DNA of 64,000 nucleotides from Chamaecyparis obtusa (Eukaryota > Streptophyta > Pinopsida > Cupressales > Cupressaceae). Of this stretch, positions 1 through 10,393 are shown in pieces; position 1 is the first letter of the stretch; each line of letters begins with the position of its first letter. Made by a program: the position numbers and the translations under genes. The stretch is from NCBI GenBank assembly GCA_027943335.1, contig BSBK01001116.1, forward strand, positions 77,001-141,000. The letters run 5' to 3'. The notes under the pieces were generated by a model. The model searched no databases and had not been told where the DNA came from. It saw nothing but the letters and a program-made list of their open reading frames with translations.

Positions 1-499
1 CTGGAGTATATCGCCTGACTCATTTTTGTCGTGCTTAAATTTTGGTCAGTTTTAGTTGCTGTCAATTAGGCCAGGTCTTAGAACAGGCTTCTCACCCTGA
101 CGTTTGAGATCTGTCTCGACTCCAAATCTCTGGTTCTTAGTTCTTCGGGATAGCATCATTTGGTTTACAAAGTCACTTTGGAATAATTGTCAAGTTAGAA
201 AGCCATTCTTGGTGCCAAGGTTCATCTTTAAAAGTGTTAGCTATATTCTGGGAAAATTTCAGTTCTTTTATTGTCCAAATCGCTTTCATTTTCAATTATC
301 TTTTGGCCCAGTCCAACCTCCTGATTCAAAAGTGCAAGGGTAGTCACCCTTTGATTTGAAGCACCTCTTTGACAGTGTTGGTAAAGCCCCCTTTCTTTTC
401 TTTTTTTCATCTTTCTTTGGACAATAGAGGATTTTGATTATCCTAGTTTGGTGTTGACACTTTGAAAGGTCACCTTATCATTGAGAATATCTCTCTTTC
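1..499 (+). other. 5' leader of element A
   Basis: This AT-rich, T-rich stretch precedes the first long frame of element A. I see no domain, no tRNA-complementary primer site and no gene in it. The short frame at 104-343 has no recognisable content. It is read as the downstream part of the untranslated leader. Confidence 0.6.
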
Positions 500-1369
500 A
501 TGTCAGTTACGACAAGGTACCAAGTTAATCAAGGGAAGCGACCCCCTGTTACCTTTAGCCAGTTACCACCTATCAAGACCCGTCGACAACCTAAGGGAAA
601 AGGACCCCTTTTTGACCAATCTCCTAAGAGTGAATCCGAGGTTTGTTTTAATCCGGGAGCTAACCCTAGTGAAGTGAGCACCTCTTTCATACCACTTTCA
701 TCAAGCATGGACATGAGTTACACTTTCACCCGGCAACAAAGAGAAGCCATGAATCAAACTCTCGAGGATATATTTCAACGACACAGAGGAGAGTATGGTG
801 GTTCTTCTCATGCCAGTCCACCCGGGTCACCTCCTAACAACGTGAGGTATTTTGATGCTCAACAACGAGCTGAAAGACAGCATAAGTCAGCCCACTCAGA
901 TTCAGGGTCACAACACGAAGACCAGAACAACGAATCTAATGATCACCACATCAACGCAGCTAATGCAATAAAGCATTCAAGACAAACCTCCCCACTTAAG
1001 GACACTTCTCGATATGCAAATACAAGATTAAGAAGCATTGAGAGAGAGAAGCAAGCCTACTTAGATGAACAGGCTGCAAAAAAGGAAAAATTTCGACAAC
1101 TAGAGGAAGAGGAACGTGCATTGTTGGATATACAGAAAAGAGTCGCCCAAGAAGAAGAAGATAGACTCTATGCACAACAACTCCAAAATCGATCTAACAG
1201 GAGGGGAGCCAATAGTGGGACCAACTCGCCCCCATCTACCCCTTCCCCTAGCCCTCGAAGAAGATCAAAGACACCTTCGCGATCCCCAAGTCCTAGAGGA
1301 AGAAGGACTTCAAGATATGACCATCATAGGAGACAATCGTCTCATAGACATTCAAAGCAACCCTCCTAA
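500..1369 (+). CDS. Element A Gag N-terminal extension with RS-rich tail
   Basis: This 289-codon frame lies in the same reading frame as the main Gag-PR frame and is separated from it by one TAA (1367-1369) and 51 further bases that stay open, so it was probably the N-terminus of the polyprotein. The true start may be the ATG at 500 or a later one near 707. After a low-complexity N-terminus comes a charged, probably coiled-coil segment rich in Glu, Lys and Gln (about residues 170-225). A basic tail follows with many Ser-Pro, Arg-Ser and Ser-Arg pairs (about residues 237-289), like the RS domain of splicing factors. No enzymatic motif is present. Its role is unknown. RNA binding or nuclear targeting is inference from composition only. 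Confidence 0.7.
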   Translation: MSVTTRYQVNQGKRPPVTFSQLPPIKTRRQPKGKGPLFDQSPKSESEVCFNPGANPSEVSTSFIPLSSSMDMSYTFTRQQREAMNQTLEDIFQRHRGEYGGSSHASPPGSPPNNVRYFDAQQRAERQHKSAHSDSGSQHEDQNNESNDHHINAANAIKHSRQTSPLKDTSRYANTRLRSIEREKQAYLDEQAAKKEKFRQLEEEERALLDIQKRVAQEEEDRLYAQQLQNRSNRRGANSGTNSPPSTPSPSPRRRSKTPSRSPSPRGRRTSRYDHHRRQSSHRHSKQPS

Positions 1370-1420
1370 CGAGCACATCATGGCTCACAACATGGAGGAA
1401 GTTATGCTAAATCTGATCAT

Positions 1421-4400
1421 ATGGACTTCATGACTATGCAACAAGAACCATCCTTTCAAGCCTATGTGGAGCAATACGTGGAACAAAACAAAGACCAATT
1501 TTTGGAAAGTCTTATCAACAAAGGCGCTAAAGTTCCATATAACTTTGATGTTCACCAAAAAATCAAGAAACAGAATCCTTCAACTGATGAGTTAATCTTA
1601 CAAATGCAAAAGGATATAGACAGAATGAAGGCTCCCAAGAGTACATTTCATTTGGACTCCATATGTCCTAATCCCATTGACAAAAGTGTGGTGATGGTAG
1701 AATTTCTTAAGAAAGTTGAATTCCCAACATACGACAAATATGATGGCACGGGTGACCCTCATGACCATGTTCGACAATTCTACATAATGAGCTTTTCCTT
1801 TCACCACGAAGACTCCTACTTGCTGAGATTATTCCCAAGGAGTTTAAAAGGTCAAGCCATGGAGTGGTTCACCAACCTTTCCCCTCCAGTAAAGACATTT
1901 AGAGAACTTGTCCAAAGATTTGTACAACATTTTGCTTACAATTTATCTAGGTCGGTCACCATGCTTGATTTGTGTAAACTTAAGCAAAATCAAGGGGAAT
2001 CTTTTGTCACCTTTTTGCAACGATGGAGGCGATTGTGTTCGAAATACCTAAGGACAATCCCTGAAGAAGAGAGAATTGATATCATTGTGAACAATCTAAT
2101 ACCAGAACTCAAGTATGAAGTCAAGAAAATTCCATTTAATTCTTTTGATACTATGGTAGAGGTGGCATGTCGCATTGAGGATGTCCTAAAAGAACAAGGA
2201 ATTTTGGCTAAACCAACAAATAACAACAATAGCCAAAATAACAATACTAATGGTAACAAGGACAAAAAGAACTCTTATTGGAACAAAAACAAGCAAGTCG
2301 TCAATGACGGAGTTGTTGATTCATCTCAGGTCAAAAATGAAGGAGTTCTTAATCTCTCTCATGCAGTTCAAGCTATGAAGTTGCAAACATCATCAACGCA
2401 ACAAGACAAACCTCAGTATCAAAAGAGATCTAAAACGGAGAAAAGACAATTCACTAAATTGGGAGAATCCTATGCAGATGTTTTTAAGACACTAGTTGCT
2501 CATAATCTGGCGCACCCACAGGATCCTACAAAACATCGAATACCAGATCCTTTACCTCATTGGTGGGATGCTAAGGCTTTTTGTGTTTTCCATAATGGGA
2601 TTGGACACGACATAGAAAATTGTTTCAAACTCAAGCATCTTGTCCAAGACCTTATTGAAAAAGGACAATTACAAGTGGATGGGTTAACTACTAATGCAGA
2701 CCATAAAGCCTTTAAAGAGCCCTTGCCTAAATATGAAAAAGGAGAGAATTCTAGTAAGAATGGCAAGGCGGCTATTAACTATACATACACACACGCTGAT
2801 AATGTGATTAACATGCTTGAAGTGGCTGACGATAATATCAACATGGTGAGAAAGAAAGATCCTTATGGACATAATGTGGACTCAATTCCTATGACTAATG
2901 AAAGACCCGCTGTGGTGATAAGAGGTCCTCACACACAAGGAATGCCCCGGTCCCTCAATGTTGTCACTAGGGGTCAGGCTCAAGCACCCATTATCATCAA
3001 AGGTCCTAGCACTAGCAAGTCTAAACAACCCATGTCCAAAGGTGCTCCTCCAAAACCCGTCGTTGGTCCTGATTCCAATTATAACCTTATTGACCAACTA
3101 CAACGAACACTCGCTCAGATATCCATTTTTGAGCTTTTAGAATTATCTCCTAAGCACAAGCGCGTCCTCGAGGATGCCTTGCGAGCAGCCAATGTCCCTA
3201 ATAACTTAGATATCGACCAATTCCAAAACATGGTCAACCATTTGGCTAGCCCTCATTTCCTCACCTTCTCAGAAGAAGACGACAAATCCATTAGTCACCC
3301 ACATAATTTGGCCTTACACATCGAGGTCATGATTCATAAAACCCGCGTTAGACGTGTACTAATAGATGGGGGTGCGGGGCTCAATATTTGTACTCTGAGT
3401 TTGCTGCTAGCTCTAGGGTATTCTGAGAACGTCATTGACACAAAGAAAAGAATCACAATCAAAGCATATGATGAAGCAGAAAGAAGTTCTAAGGGATTGG
3501 CTGTTTTGCCTATTCGTATCGGTCCTGTAGAAAGAGACATATTGTTCCAAATTGTTGATGTTGGACCTCTCGCCTACAAAATTTTGCTAGGTAGGCCATG
3601 GATTCATGAAATGCAGGCAGTCCCATCGACATATCACCAGTGTGTTAAGTTCCCCCATAATGGTGTAGAAATTTGCATCCCGGGAGACAGTGCTCTATCA
3701 GTTAATACCATTTCTGTGGGATCACATGTACCTTTGAATAGAGAAGCTGACAATCCTAGTAGTTCACTTGAACAATGCAAGCAGAAATTCAAGACCATGG
3801 ACCTTGGGATGGGAGATTATAAGATTGATTCTTTTACAAAAATGCCAATCTCTCCTAGGTCTTATGGGAGACCCTCCCCAAATGTGAAGCCTTCATCATC
3901 AGCAATGACGTTATTTGGGAAATTTGTTGAGTCTTTGGTCCCCATTCAAGAAGAGAAAGAGGAAGTTGCTGTAAGGAACTGGATATATCACGAAGAGAAA
4001 TACAAACATAATGAGAATTTTGCTCCTTCACCTGAAACTTATGGGAAAGGATATACACTGGTCAAAAATATGGGATATCCGGGATTTGGTCCCCTTAGTC
4101 ATAGGCTGGACGCTAAAGCTGAGCCTCTTGATCATGCTCTTTTTGGACGCAAAAATAAGTCCACGATTGGCCTAGGTTTTGAGAATAAGAAGAAGAAACG
4201 TATCCCTGTCCCAATTGCAACGGACAGTGATAGTGATGCAGATTATACACTCGATCTCTCCAACCAACAAGATGTGTCTGATGATTGGGTGCCCTCAACG
4301 AATCTCCTTTGGGGAGATTCCACAGATTTGATGCTTAATAATCCTACTATCCCAGCTGTGACGGATAGTGATTGTGTGACTTCTAGATCGACAAAGGAAA

Positions 4401-5254
4401 GTGTTACTGTCCTAGCTGCGACGGATAGTACCAATACTAGCACTAGAGAGGGGGAAACCCTTCCTAACCTTGAGGCTTCTACATCACGAGGCCTAAATGA
4501 TGACTCAGAGACAGACTCCCATGAATATGAATGGGATTCTCTTTCAGATGCAACAATTGATCTAGATGTGGATATTATTCATGCCTATAGTACCCAACCC
4601 GATGCAACTAACGATCCTAGTGTCAGACTAGAGGATTGCCCTCCTCAAATCGCCTTAGTAGACGACGCTTCGTTTGATAGGATGAGCCCCAATTCAGGTA
4701 TCTTAGGAGCAGACTTGACGAGCTCCGATTATATGATCACCAGAGATGACACCTTTTACATTTACAACATCGAACCTACCATTGACTTGCCCCTTGTCCA
4801 CTTTGACCTGATTGACTGGCCCCAGCGCCACCACGAGCCCACATTCCTCACATTTCGCAACGATTACGAAATTGCTTGCTATCTGAATGCTCTCGAACCC
4901 GTGGCTTCTTCCACCAGTGAACCAACAACCAGCATGACGGAGCCTGATATTAAGTACCTCAGTCTCAAAACAAAAGAGAAAAAGAAAAATAGGTCTGATG
5001 GCGAAAACCACTTTGTGGCGGTGTCAGAACCAAAAATAGTAAAAGGAAATGACGCATCCAAAGGTGAAAACCTCTTTGAGGCACCTAAGGATGGGGTACT
5101 TAATAACTTGCCGAGTTATTTCCAGGATAGATCATCAATATTGATTGAACCAACAAAGCCGGTCAATCTAAACACAGAAGAAAATCCCCAGATAGTCCAT
5201 CTTGCTCAGTCTTTATCAGAGGAAGAGACCAAGGCATATGTACAGTTTTTATAG
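1421..5254 (+). CDS. Element A Gag-protease polyprotein (with long linker toward RT)
   Basis: Residues about 99-230 form the retrotransposon Gag capsid-type region, with a YDGTGDPxDH-like stretch, an LFPRSLKGQAMEWF motif and a LQRWRRL motif. A Tat-type zinc knuckle, CxxHxxxGHxxxxC, sits near nt 2580-2625. The aspartic protease active site reads LIDGGAGLNIC at about nt 3359-3391, followed by the ILLGRPWIHEMQ end motif. A long linker of about 500 residues follows. It contains a G-patch-like stretch (nt about 4050-4190) and acidic TDSD repeats. The frame ends at TAG 5252-5254. Element B has a sense codon there, so the stop is mutational and the frame continued into RT. Confidence 0.92.
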   Translation: MDFMTMQQEPSFQAYVEQYVEQNKDQFLESLINKGAKVPYNFDVHQKIKKQNPSTDELILQMQKDIDRMKAPKSTFHLDSICPNPIDKSVVMVEFLKKVEFPTYDKYDGTGDPHDHVRQFYIMSFSFHHEDSYLLRLFPRSLKGQAMEWFTNLSPPVKTFRELVQRFVQHFAYNLSRSVTMLDLCKLKQNQGESFVTFLQRWRRLCSKYLRTIPEEERIDIIVNNLIPELKYEVKKIPFNSFDTMVEVACRIEDVLKEQGILAKPTNNNNSQNNNTNGNKDKKNSYWNKNKQVVNDGVVDSSQVKNEGVLNLSHAVQAMKLQTSSTQQDKPQYQKRSKTEKRQFTKLGESYADVFKTLVAHNLAHPQDPTKHRIPDPLPHWWDAKAFCVFHNGIGHDIENCFKLKHLVQDLIEKGQLQVDGLTTNADHKAFKEPLPKYEKGENSSKNGKAAINYTYTHADNVINMLEVADDNINMVRKKDPYGHNVDSIPMTNERPAVVIRGPHTQGMPRSLNVVTRGQAQAPIIIKGPSTSKSKQPMSKGAPPKPVVGPDSNYNLIDQLQRTLAQISIFELLELSPKHKRVLEDALRAANVPNNLDIDQFQNMVNHLASPHFLTFSEEDDKSISHPHNLALHIEVMIHKTRVRRVLIDGGAGLNICTLSLLLALGYSENVIDTKKRITIKAYDEAERSSKGLAVLPIRIGPVERDILFQIVDVGPLAYKILLGRPWIHEMQAVPSTYHQCVKFPHNGVEICIPGDSALSVNTISVGSHVPLNREADNPSSSLEQCKQKFKTMDLGMGDYKIDSFTKMPISPRSYGRPSPNVKPSSSAMTLFGKFVESLVPIQEEKEEVAVRNWIYHEEKYKHNENFAPSPETYGKGYTLVKNMGYPGFGPLSHRLDAKAEPLDHALFGRKNKSTIGLGFENKKKKRIPVPIATDSDSDADYTLDLSNQQDVSDDWVPSTNLLWGDSTDLMLNNPTIPAVTDSDCVTSRSTKESVTVLAATDSTNTSTREGETLPNLEASTSRGLNDDSETDSHEYEWDSLSDATIDLDVDIIHAYSTQPDATNDPSVRLEDCPPQIALVDDASFDRMSPNSGILGADLTSSDYMITRDDTFYIYNIEPTIDLPLVHFDLIDWPQRHHEPTFLTFRNDYEIACYLNALEPVASSTSEPTTSMTEPDIKYLSLKTKEKKKNRSDGENHFVAVSEPKIVKGNDASKGENLFEAPKDGVLNNLPSYFQDRSSILIEPTKPVNLNTEENPQIVHLAQSLSEEETKAYVQFL

Positions 5255-5290
5255 AAAAAGAAAATTAATTTTGCATGGACCTACTCAGAC

Positions 5291-8200
5291 ATGCCAGGGC
5301 TTGACACAAATCTCATAATGCATCACTTATCTATAGCTCCAGGAGTCAAGCCAGTCAAACAGAGACTAAGAAAAATGCATCCACATATAGCTCTACTTGT
5401 CAAAGGAGAATTAGAAAAGCTTTTGAAAGCTGGATTTATTAGAGCCATCGATTATGCAGAATGGATCTCAAACATAGTACCGGTCTCCAAACATGATGGG
5501 TCCATTCGTGTCTGCACAGATTTTAGAGATCTAAACAAAGCATGCCCAAAGGATGACTTTCCACTTCCAAACATTGACATGATAGTGGACATGACAGCGG
5601 GCTATGACATATATTCCCTAATGGATGGTTTCTCGGGGTATAATCAAATCAAAATAGCTCCTGAAGACCAAGAGAAAACAGCATTCACATGTGCATGGGG
5701 AACCTACTGTTGGAACGTCATGCCATTCGGGTTAAAGAATGCAGGAGCAACCTACCAAAGAGCTATGACAACTATCTTTCATGATATGATGCACAAAAAT
5801 ATGGAAGATTATGTGGATGATACCCTGGCAAAATCAAGAAAAAGGGACACACACCTCAATGATCTAGAAGTAATTCTAGATCGTATGGAACAATTTCAAC
5901 TCAGATTGAATCCAAAGAAGTGCGCATTTGGCGTCACCTCAGGCAAACTTTTAGGATTCATAATATCAGCAAAAGGTATCGAGGTTGATCCCGAAAAAGT
6001 CCAAGCAATCCTAGATATGCCACCTCCTCGAAATATCAGCCAAATGAGAAGTCTTCAAGGACGTCTTCAATCAATTAGGAGGTTTATTTCTCAGCTTGCA
6101 GATAGAGCGCAACCCTTCAACAAGACATTGCATAAGGGTGCTTCTTGTGTTTGGAACGAGGATTGTCAAAAGAGCCTAGATCAGATCAAACAATACTTGG
6201 CTAATCCTCCGATCTTAATGCCTCCTATTCCAGGGAAACCATTGCTTCTATATATCTCAGCTACAGACACTTCCCTGGGGGCATTATTGGCTCAAACAGA
6301 TGATACTGGGAAAGAACGGGCCATCTACTATATCAGCCGTACTCTAGTCTCTTATGAGATCAATTACAATAATATTGAGAAGTCTTGTCTCGCGGTGGTG
6401 TTTGCTTCTCAAAAGTTGTGCCACTACATGCTTGCTCATACCATACACTTGATTGCCAAAATTGATCCCCTTAAATACTTGCTTGGTAAGGCTGCCCTGA
6501 CGGGTAGACTTGCTAAATGGATGATGGTCCTCATTGAATTTGACATAGAGTATGTTGAAAGGAAGGCAATCAAAGGACAAGCTATTGCTGACCAATTAGC
6601 TGATTTTCCAATTCAGGATAGTATGCCAGTCCAAGTGGAATTCCCAGATGAACACATCTTATATACCACTACTCGCACTTGGACAATGTTCTTTGATGGC
6701 TCCCGCATGCAAAATGGATCAGGTGCTGGAGTGTTATTTGTTTCTCCACATGGGTACAACATTCCGAAGTCTTATAAACTATTATTCCCATGTACCAATA
6801 ATATTGCAGAATATGAAGCTTTAACTAATGGCTTGAAAATGGCTATAGAATGGAATATCACAGAATTACATGTCTTTGGGGATTCTCAGCTAATCATCAA
6901 CCAAGTCAATGAAGAGTATCAAACCAAGGATGACAAATTGATACCCTATAAAAAGATGGTTGATTCGTTGAAACGCTATTTCACCTTTGTGACGTTTCAA
7001 CAAATCCCTAGGATAGAGAACAAAGCTGCAGACGCCATGGCCACATTGGCTTCACTTCTTCAGTTGGAGACACATGAATCCAGATTTGAATTCCTGGTGG
7101 AAGAGCTACACCATCCCATCTTTGACTCATCTGAAAGCCGTGTCATTTGTGCCATTATCACACACGAGTCTTCCCGATATGGTGCTATCTATTCATATCT
7201 TCGTGATGGCATCATCCCTGACACATTCACCCGCTCCGAACGCCGAAACCTCATCCGTAACGCCTCTCGCCACACCCTCATCTCTGGTGACTTATATAGA
7301 CGGGGTTTAGATGGGACACTCCTTAGGTGCTTGGAAAAGGAGGAATCCAACCAAGCGTTAGCTGACATCCACGAGGGCATTTGTGGTGGGCATTCTAATG
7401 GTCTTGCCATGGCCCGAAGGTTGCTTAGGGTAGGATATTATTGGCCCACAATGCAGATAGACGCAGTCACCTTTGCTAAGTCATGTGAAAAATGTCAGAA
7501 ACACGGCAACCTGATTCATGCTCCGGGTAGGGAGCTGATCCCTTCTATTTCTCATTGGCCATTTCAGCACTGGGCCTTTGATCTGGTTGGGCAAATTCAC
7601 CCCAACTCATCAGGTGGACACAAGTTCATCATTACTGCCACTGACTACTTCACAAAATGGGTGGAGGCCGTACCACTTTCTGTTGCTTTCGGAAGGACCA
7701 TTTCTTTGTTCATCTTGAACCATATCATTTGCCGATTTGGAGTGCCTTCTGAGATCATTACTGACAATGGAGGCCAATTTAAGAATAAAGACCTAAAGCA
7801 CCTATGCAAAAAGTTTAAAATCAAGCAACATTGGTCCTCCATATATTTTCCACAAGGAAACGGACAGGCCGAAGCTTCTAACAAAACCATTCTTAAGATT
7901 CTTCATAGAACAGTACACAAGAATGGTAGGGATTGGCACTTACAAATCAATCCAGCACTATGGGCTTACCGAACAAGCATTCGCACACCTACAGGAGCCA
8001 CTCCTTTCTCTCTCACCTATGGCGCTGAAGCAATATTACCTTTAGAAGTCGAGATACCATCCCTCAGAGTCTCACTCAAAGGTTTGATTACAGATGAGGA
8101 TTACCGTGCCATGAGGTTGCAGGAACTAGAACTTCTAGATGAGAAGCGTAAGGCTTCCTTTGATCATATGAGAGCGTATCAGAAGCGTATGTCCAAGGCA

Positions 8201-8311
8201 TTCAACAAGAAGGTTCGCCCTAGAGAATTTCAAATAGGTGATCTTGTTTTACGAGAAAACCCTAAGAACCAGCAAAACAGAGAGCAAAAGGGCAAGTTTG
8301 AACCTAACTAG
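5291..8311 (+). CDS. Element A RT - RNase H - archaeal-type RNase H - integrase
   Basis: This is the second part of the A polyprotein, in the same frame as Gag-PR. Reverse transcriptase shows FRDLNKACPKDDFPLP, a DGFSGYNQ motif and the catalytic YVDD at nt 5810-5821. RNase H of the usual gypsy type spans about 6235-6620 (YISRTLV, EKSCLAVVFA). A second, archaeal-type RNase H spans about 6670-7065 (MFFDGSRMQNGSGAG, AEYEAL, GDSQLIINQ), the mark of Tat elements. Integrase has an HHCC finger at about 7380-7500 and DDE landmarks FDLVG, ITDNGGQF and NGQAEASNK. TAG at 8309-8311 replaces a Trp conserved in element B. The same frame then runs to a TGA at 8429-8431, restoring the usual C-terminal length. 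Confidence 0.93.
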   Translation: MPGLDTNLIMHHLSIAPGVKPVKQRLRKMHPHIALLVKGELEKLLKAGFIRAIDYAEWISNIVPVSKHDGSIRVCTDFRDLNKACPKDDFPLPNIDMIVDMTAGYDIYSLMDGFSGYNQIKIAPEDQEKTAFTCAWGTYCWNVMPFGLKNAGATYQRAMTTIFHDMMHKNMEDYVDDTLAKSRKRDTHLNDLEVILDRMEQFQLRLNPKKCAFGVTSGKLLGFIISAKGIEVDPEKVQAILDMPPPRNISQMRSLQGRLQSIRRFISQLADRAQPFNKTLHKGASCVWNEDCQKSLDQIKQYLANPPILMPPIPGKPLLLYISATDTSLGALLAQTDDTGKERAIYYISRTLVSYEINYNNIEKSCLAVVFASQKLCHYMLAHTIHLIAKIDPLKYLLGKAALTGRLAKWMMVLIEFDIEYVERKAIKGQAIADQLADFPIQDSMPVQVEFPDEHILYTTTRTWTMFFDGSRMQNGSGAGVLFVSPHGYNIPKSYKLLFPCTNNIAEYEALTNGLKMAIEWNITELHVFGDSQLIINQVNEEYQTKDDKLIPYKKMVDSLKRYFTFVTFQQIPRIENKAADAMATLASLLQLETHESRFEFLVEELHHPIFDSSESRVICAIITHESSRYGAIYSYLRDGIIPDTFTRSERRNLIRNASRHTLISGDLYRRGLDGTLLRCLEKEESNQALADIHEGICGGHSNGLAMARRLLRVGYYWPTMQIDAVTFAKSCEKCQKHGNLIHAPGRELIPSISHWPFQHWAFDLVGQIHPNSSGGHKFIITATDYFTKWVEAVPLSVAFGRTISLFILNHIICRFGVPSEIITDNGGQFKNKDLKHLCKKFKIKQHWSSIYFPQGNGQAEASNKTILKILHRTVHKNGRDWHLQINPALWAYRTSIRTPTGATPFSLTYGAEAILPLEVEIPSLRVSLKGLITDEDYRAMRLQELELLDEKRKASFDHMRAYQKRMSKAFNKKVRPREFQIGDLVLRENPKNQQNREQKGKFEPN

Positions 8312-8431
8312 CTTGGACCATATGTCATCACAGCTGCTTTTGGTACTGGTGCGTATTTACTGTCAGATCCTGATGGAGAACAGCTCCCTGATCCCATCAA
8401 CATTGTGCACCTTAAGAAGTTCTATCCTTGA

Positions 8432-10378
8432 TGCCCGTTCTGTCTGGGGGCATCTTTTGTATATATCTTATTGGTCCTGAAAAAATACCAAAAAAATTGA
8501 TATATGATGCTGAAAAAATCCTAAAAAGCATAAAAAAGTCCTGAAAAAAATACAAAAAAATTAAAATATTCAAAAAATAAAAAAATTAAAAAAAAAAAAT
8601 AAATAAAAAATAGAAAAAGTGCCTTGGTGAAAACCTAGCAATAGGCGCCTTGGTAGCAAAAATACAAAAAAATGAAAAAATGAAAAATGATTCCAAGTGG
8701 TGAAAACCTGGAAACAGGCGCTACTTGAGGCCTTTGCACCCCTATTTGTTAGCATGCGTCCTCGACACTTAACCACTTTCCATCATGCCTTGACCTTATT
8801 TGGCTTAGTCTGGAATTGGTCTTTGTCTTTGTCTAGGGGGCATAACTGTTCGCATAGGTCCTTTTGGTGCGTTTGTCTCTTGGGGCATTTCACAACAGGT
8901 GTTTTTCAACACCACCCCAAACAGTGTTTTTCAACACTACCCTTGCGTCGAGTGTTTCTTAACACTTATCAGATGTCTTACCCAGCAGTCTCGCATGATG
9001 CGATATTTCCCATTTACAGATAAGATACTCAGAATTTGACTCTATGACCAACACACACGCACTTAAACAATCAACTCGCTGGCGATATGATGACTTTATT
9101 TTTCTTTGTGTGCTGTCTATGAGGATTTCTTTGATGAGTGATCTCTCCCTGAGAAGTTTTCGATGATGCATAGCTAGAAGACTGAGGGAATGAGAACATG
9201 TTTTCTTTCTTTATCTGCTTGTGGGTATATTTTGTTGATCCTAACTGTCATGAGCATTTATGCTGGTCCTACTTGACACTATGGATTGACAAGGTATTAT
9301 CCTTGACTGTTTTGCGAGTGCATGCTTTTAGCTATCCTGACTTTCATGTGTCTTGATACAAGCATAATCTTGCCATATCAAATTTAGGTGATCTCACTGT
9401 ATTAGTCATCTTGACCTATATGTCTTTGATGCCTAGGTGAGATTTCCACATTTCCATCTGATACAGATCATATTCATATTCACATAGTTATACTAGTGTG
9501 CATTGTATGATCTTACGACGCTACCAAACGCTCGATGATGATAATTAGATGTCTATAAGCGTTGTGACCTTGCAATTCAACCACTTTCATAGTAGTTTGC
9601 ATTTTTAGGTTCATGTTAGTTTAGTGTTGCATTTTGCATACGGAGAGAGCGCTCCTTTTCATCATTTACGGACTAGTCGGTCAACTGTGTTCTTCTAATT
9701 CTTCTTGATCATATCTTTCATTTCTAGTCTTTCATATCACATCATTTTCTATCCATTTTCGGACTCGAAATCAAAATCCGAGTCGCATTTCAAAATTTTT
9801 TTCCTTCTTCTGAGCAGTTGACTGACCTTTTGAGGCATAATTTGATTTTCGGTGGAATTTCTTCCTTTTCATGTCTCTCAATTTTCTAGTCTTTCATTCG
9901 CCCTGTCTCTTTTCTTCTAGCTCATCGCTGGGGCATGTTTCATTGCCTAATGGTTATCCTGTTATCATTTACATTCGATTATGATTTCATTATGATTTGG
10001 TCAAATCTTTATCAGTTCACTGTCTCTCCTCTAACAGATTTTGATTTCGATTCCGAGGGGGCAGTACCTATGGGATTCTCATCCCTGATTTCTTGATGTT
10101 CTTGATTCAGACATCTTTTGTGAGCTTTTGCTCAAAACTTGAGATTCTTATCTCCCATTTTTAGACATTGATTATTGCCTAGCAGCGACGGTGATAAGTT
10201 TTGTCTAAAGCTTGATTTGCACCTAGCAGCGACGGTGTTGGTCTAAGCTGTTGTTTATGTTTGTCCAGATGTGATCCCGAATCGACCTCATATCTGAGTT
10301 GTTTTGTGATCCCAGATCGATCTCACATTTCAACTTCATTCTTTGACTACATGTGTTCCCAAATCAATCACACATTAG
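8432..10378 (+). other. 3' noncoding region of element A
   Basis: This 1.95-kb stretch lies between the end of pol and the polypurine tract. It starts with an A-rich tract carrying repeated CCTGAAAAAA units (to about 8600). Two copies of a GGTGAAAACC hairpin unit follow (8623-8638 and 8699-8708), then three closely spaced 16-base hairpins (8898-8966). Near its end a short CTAGCAGCGACGGTG phrase occurs twice (about 10178 and 10224). I find no gene in it. Long 3' noncoding regions are usual for Tat elements. Confidence 0.7.
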
Positions 10379-10393
10379 TCAAAGAGGGGCAAA
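10379..10393 (+). promoter_or_regulatory. Polypurine tract of element A
   Basis: The sequence GTCAAAGAGGGGCAAA ends directly before the TG of the 3' LTR. Element B has a nearly identical tract, CAAAGAGGGGCAAAA, in the same position. It would prime plus-strand DNA synthesis. Confidence 0.85.

Noticed and set aside
5252..5254. TAG between Gag-PR and RT of element A as programmed readthrough
   Set aside because: Element B has an ordinary sense codon at the aligned position and A also has unrelated stops at 1367 and 8309, so simple mutation explains it.
8959..9171. Small minus-strand frame in element A's 3' region as a gene
   Set aside because: No domain, no start context and no counterpart in element B. 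Frames of this size are expected by chance here.
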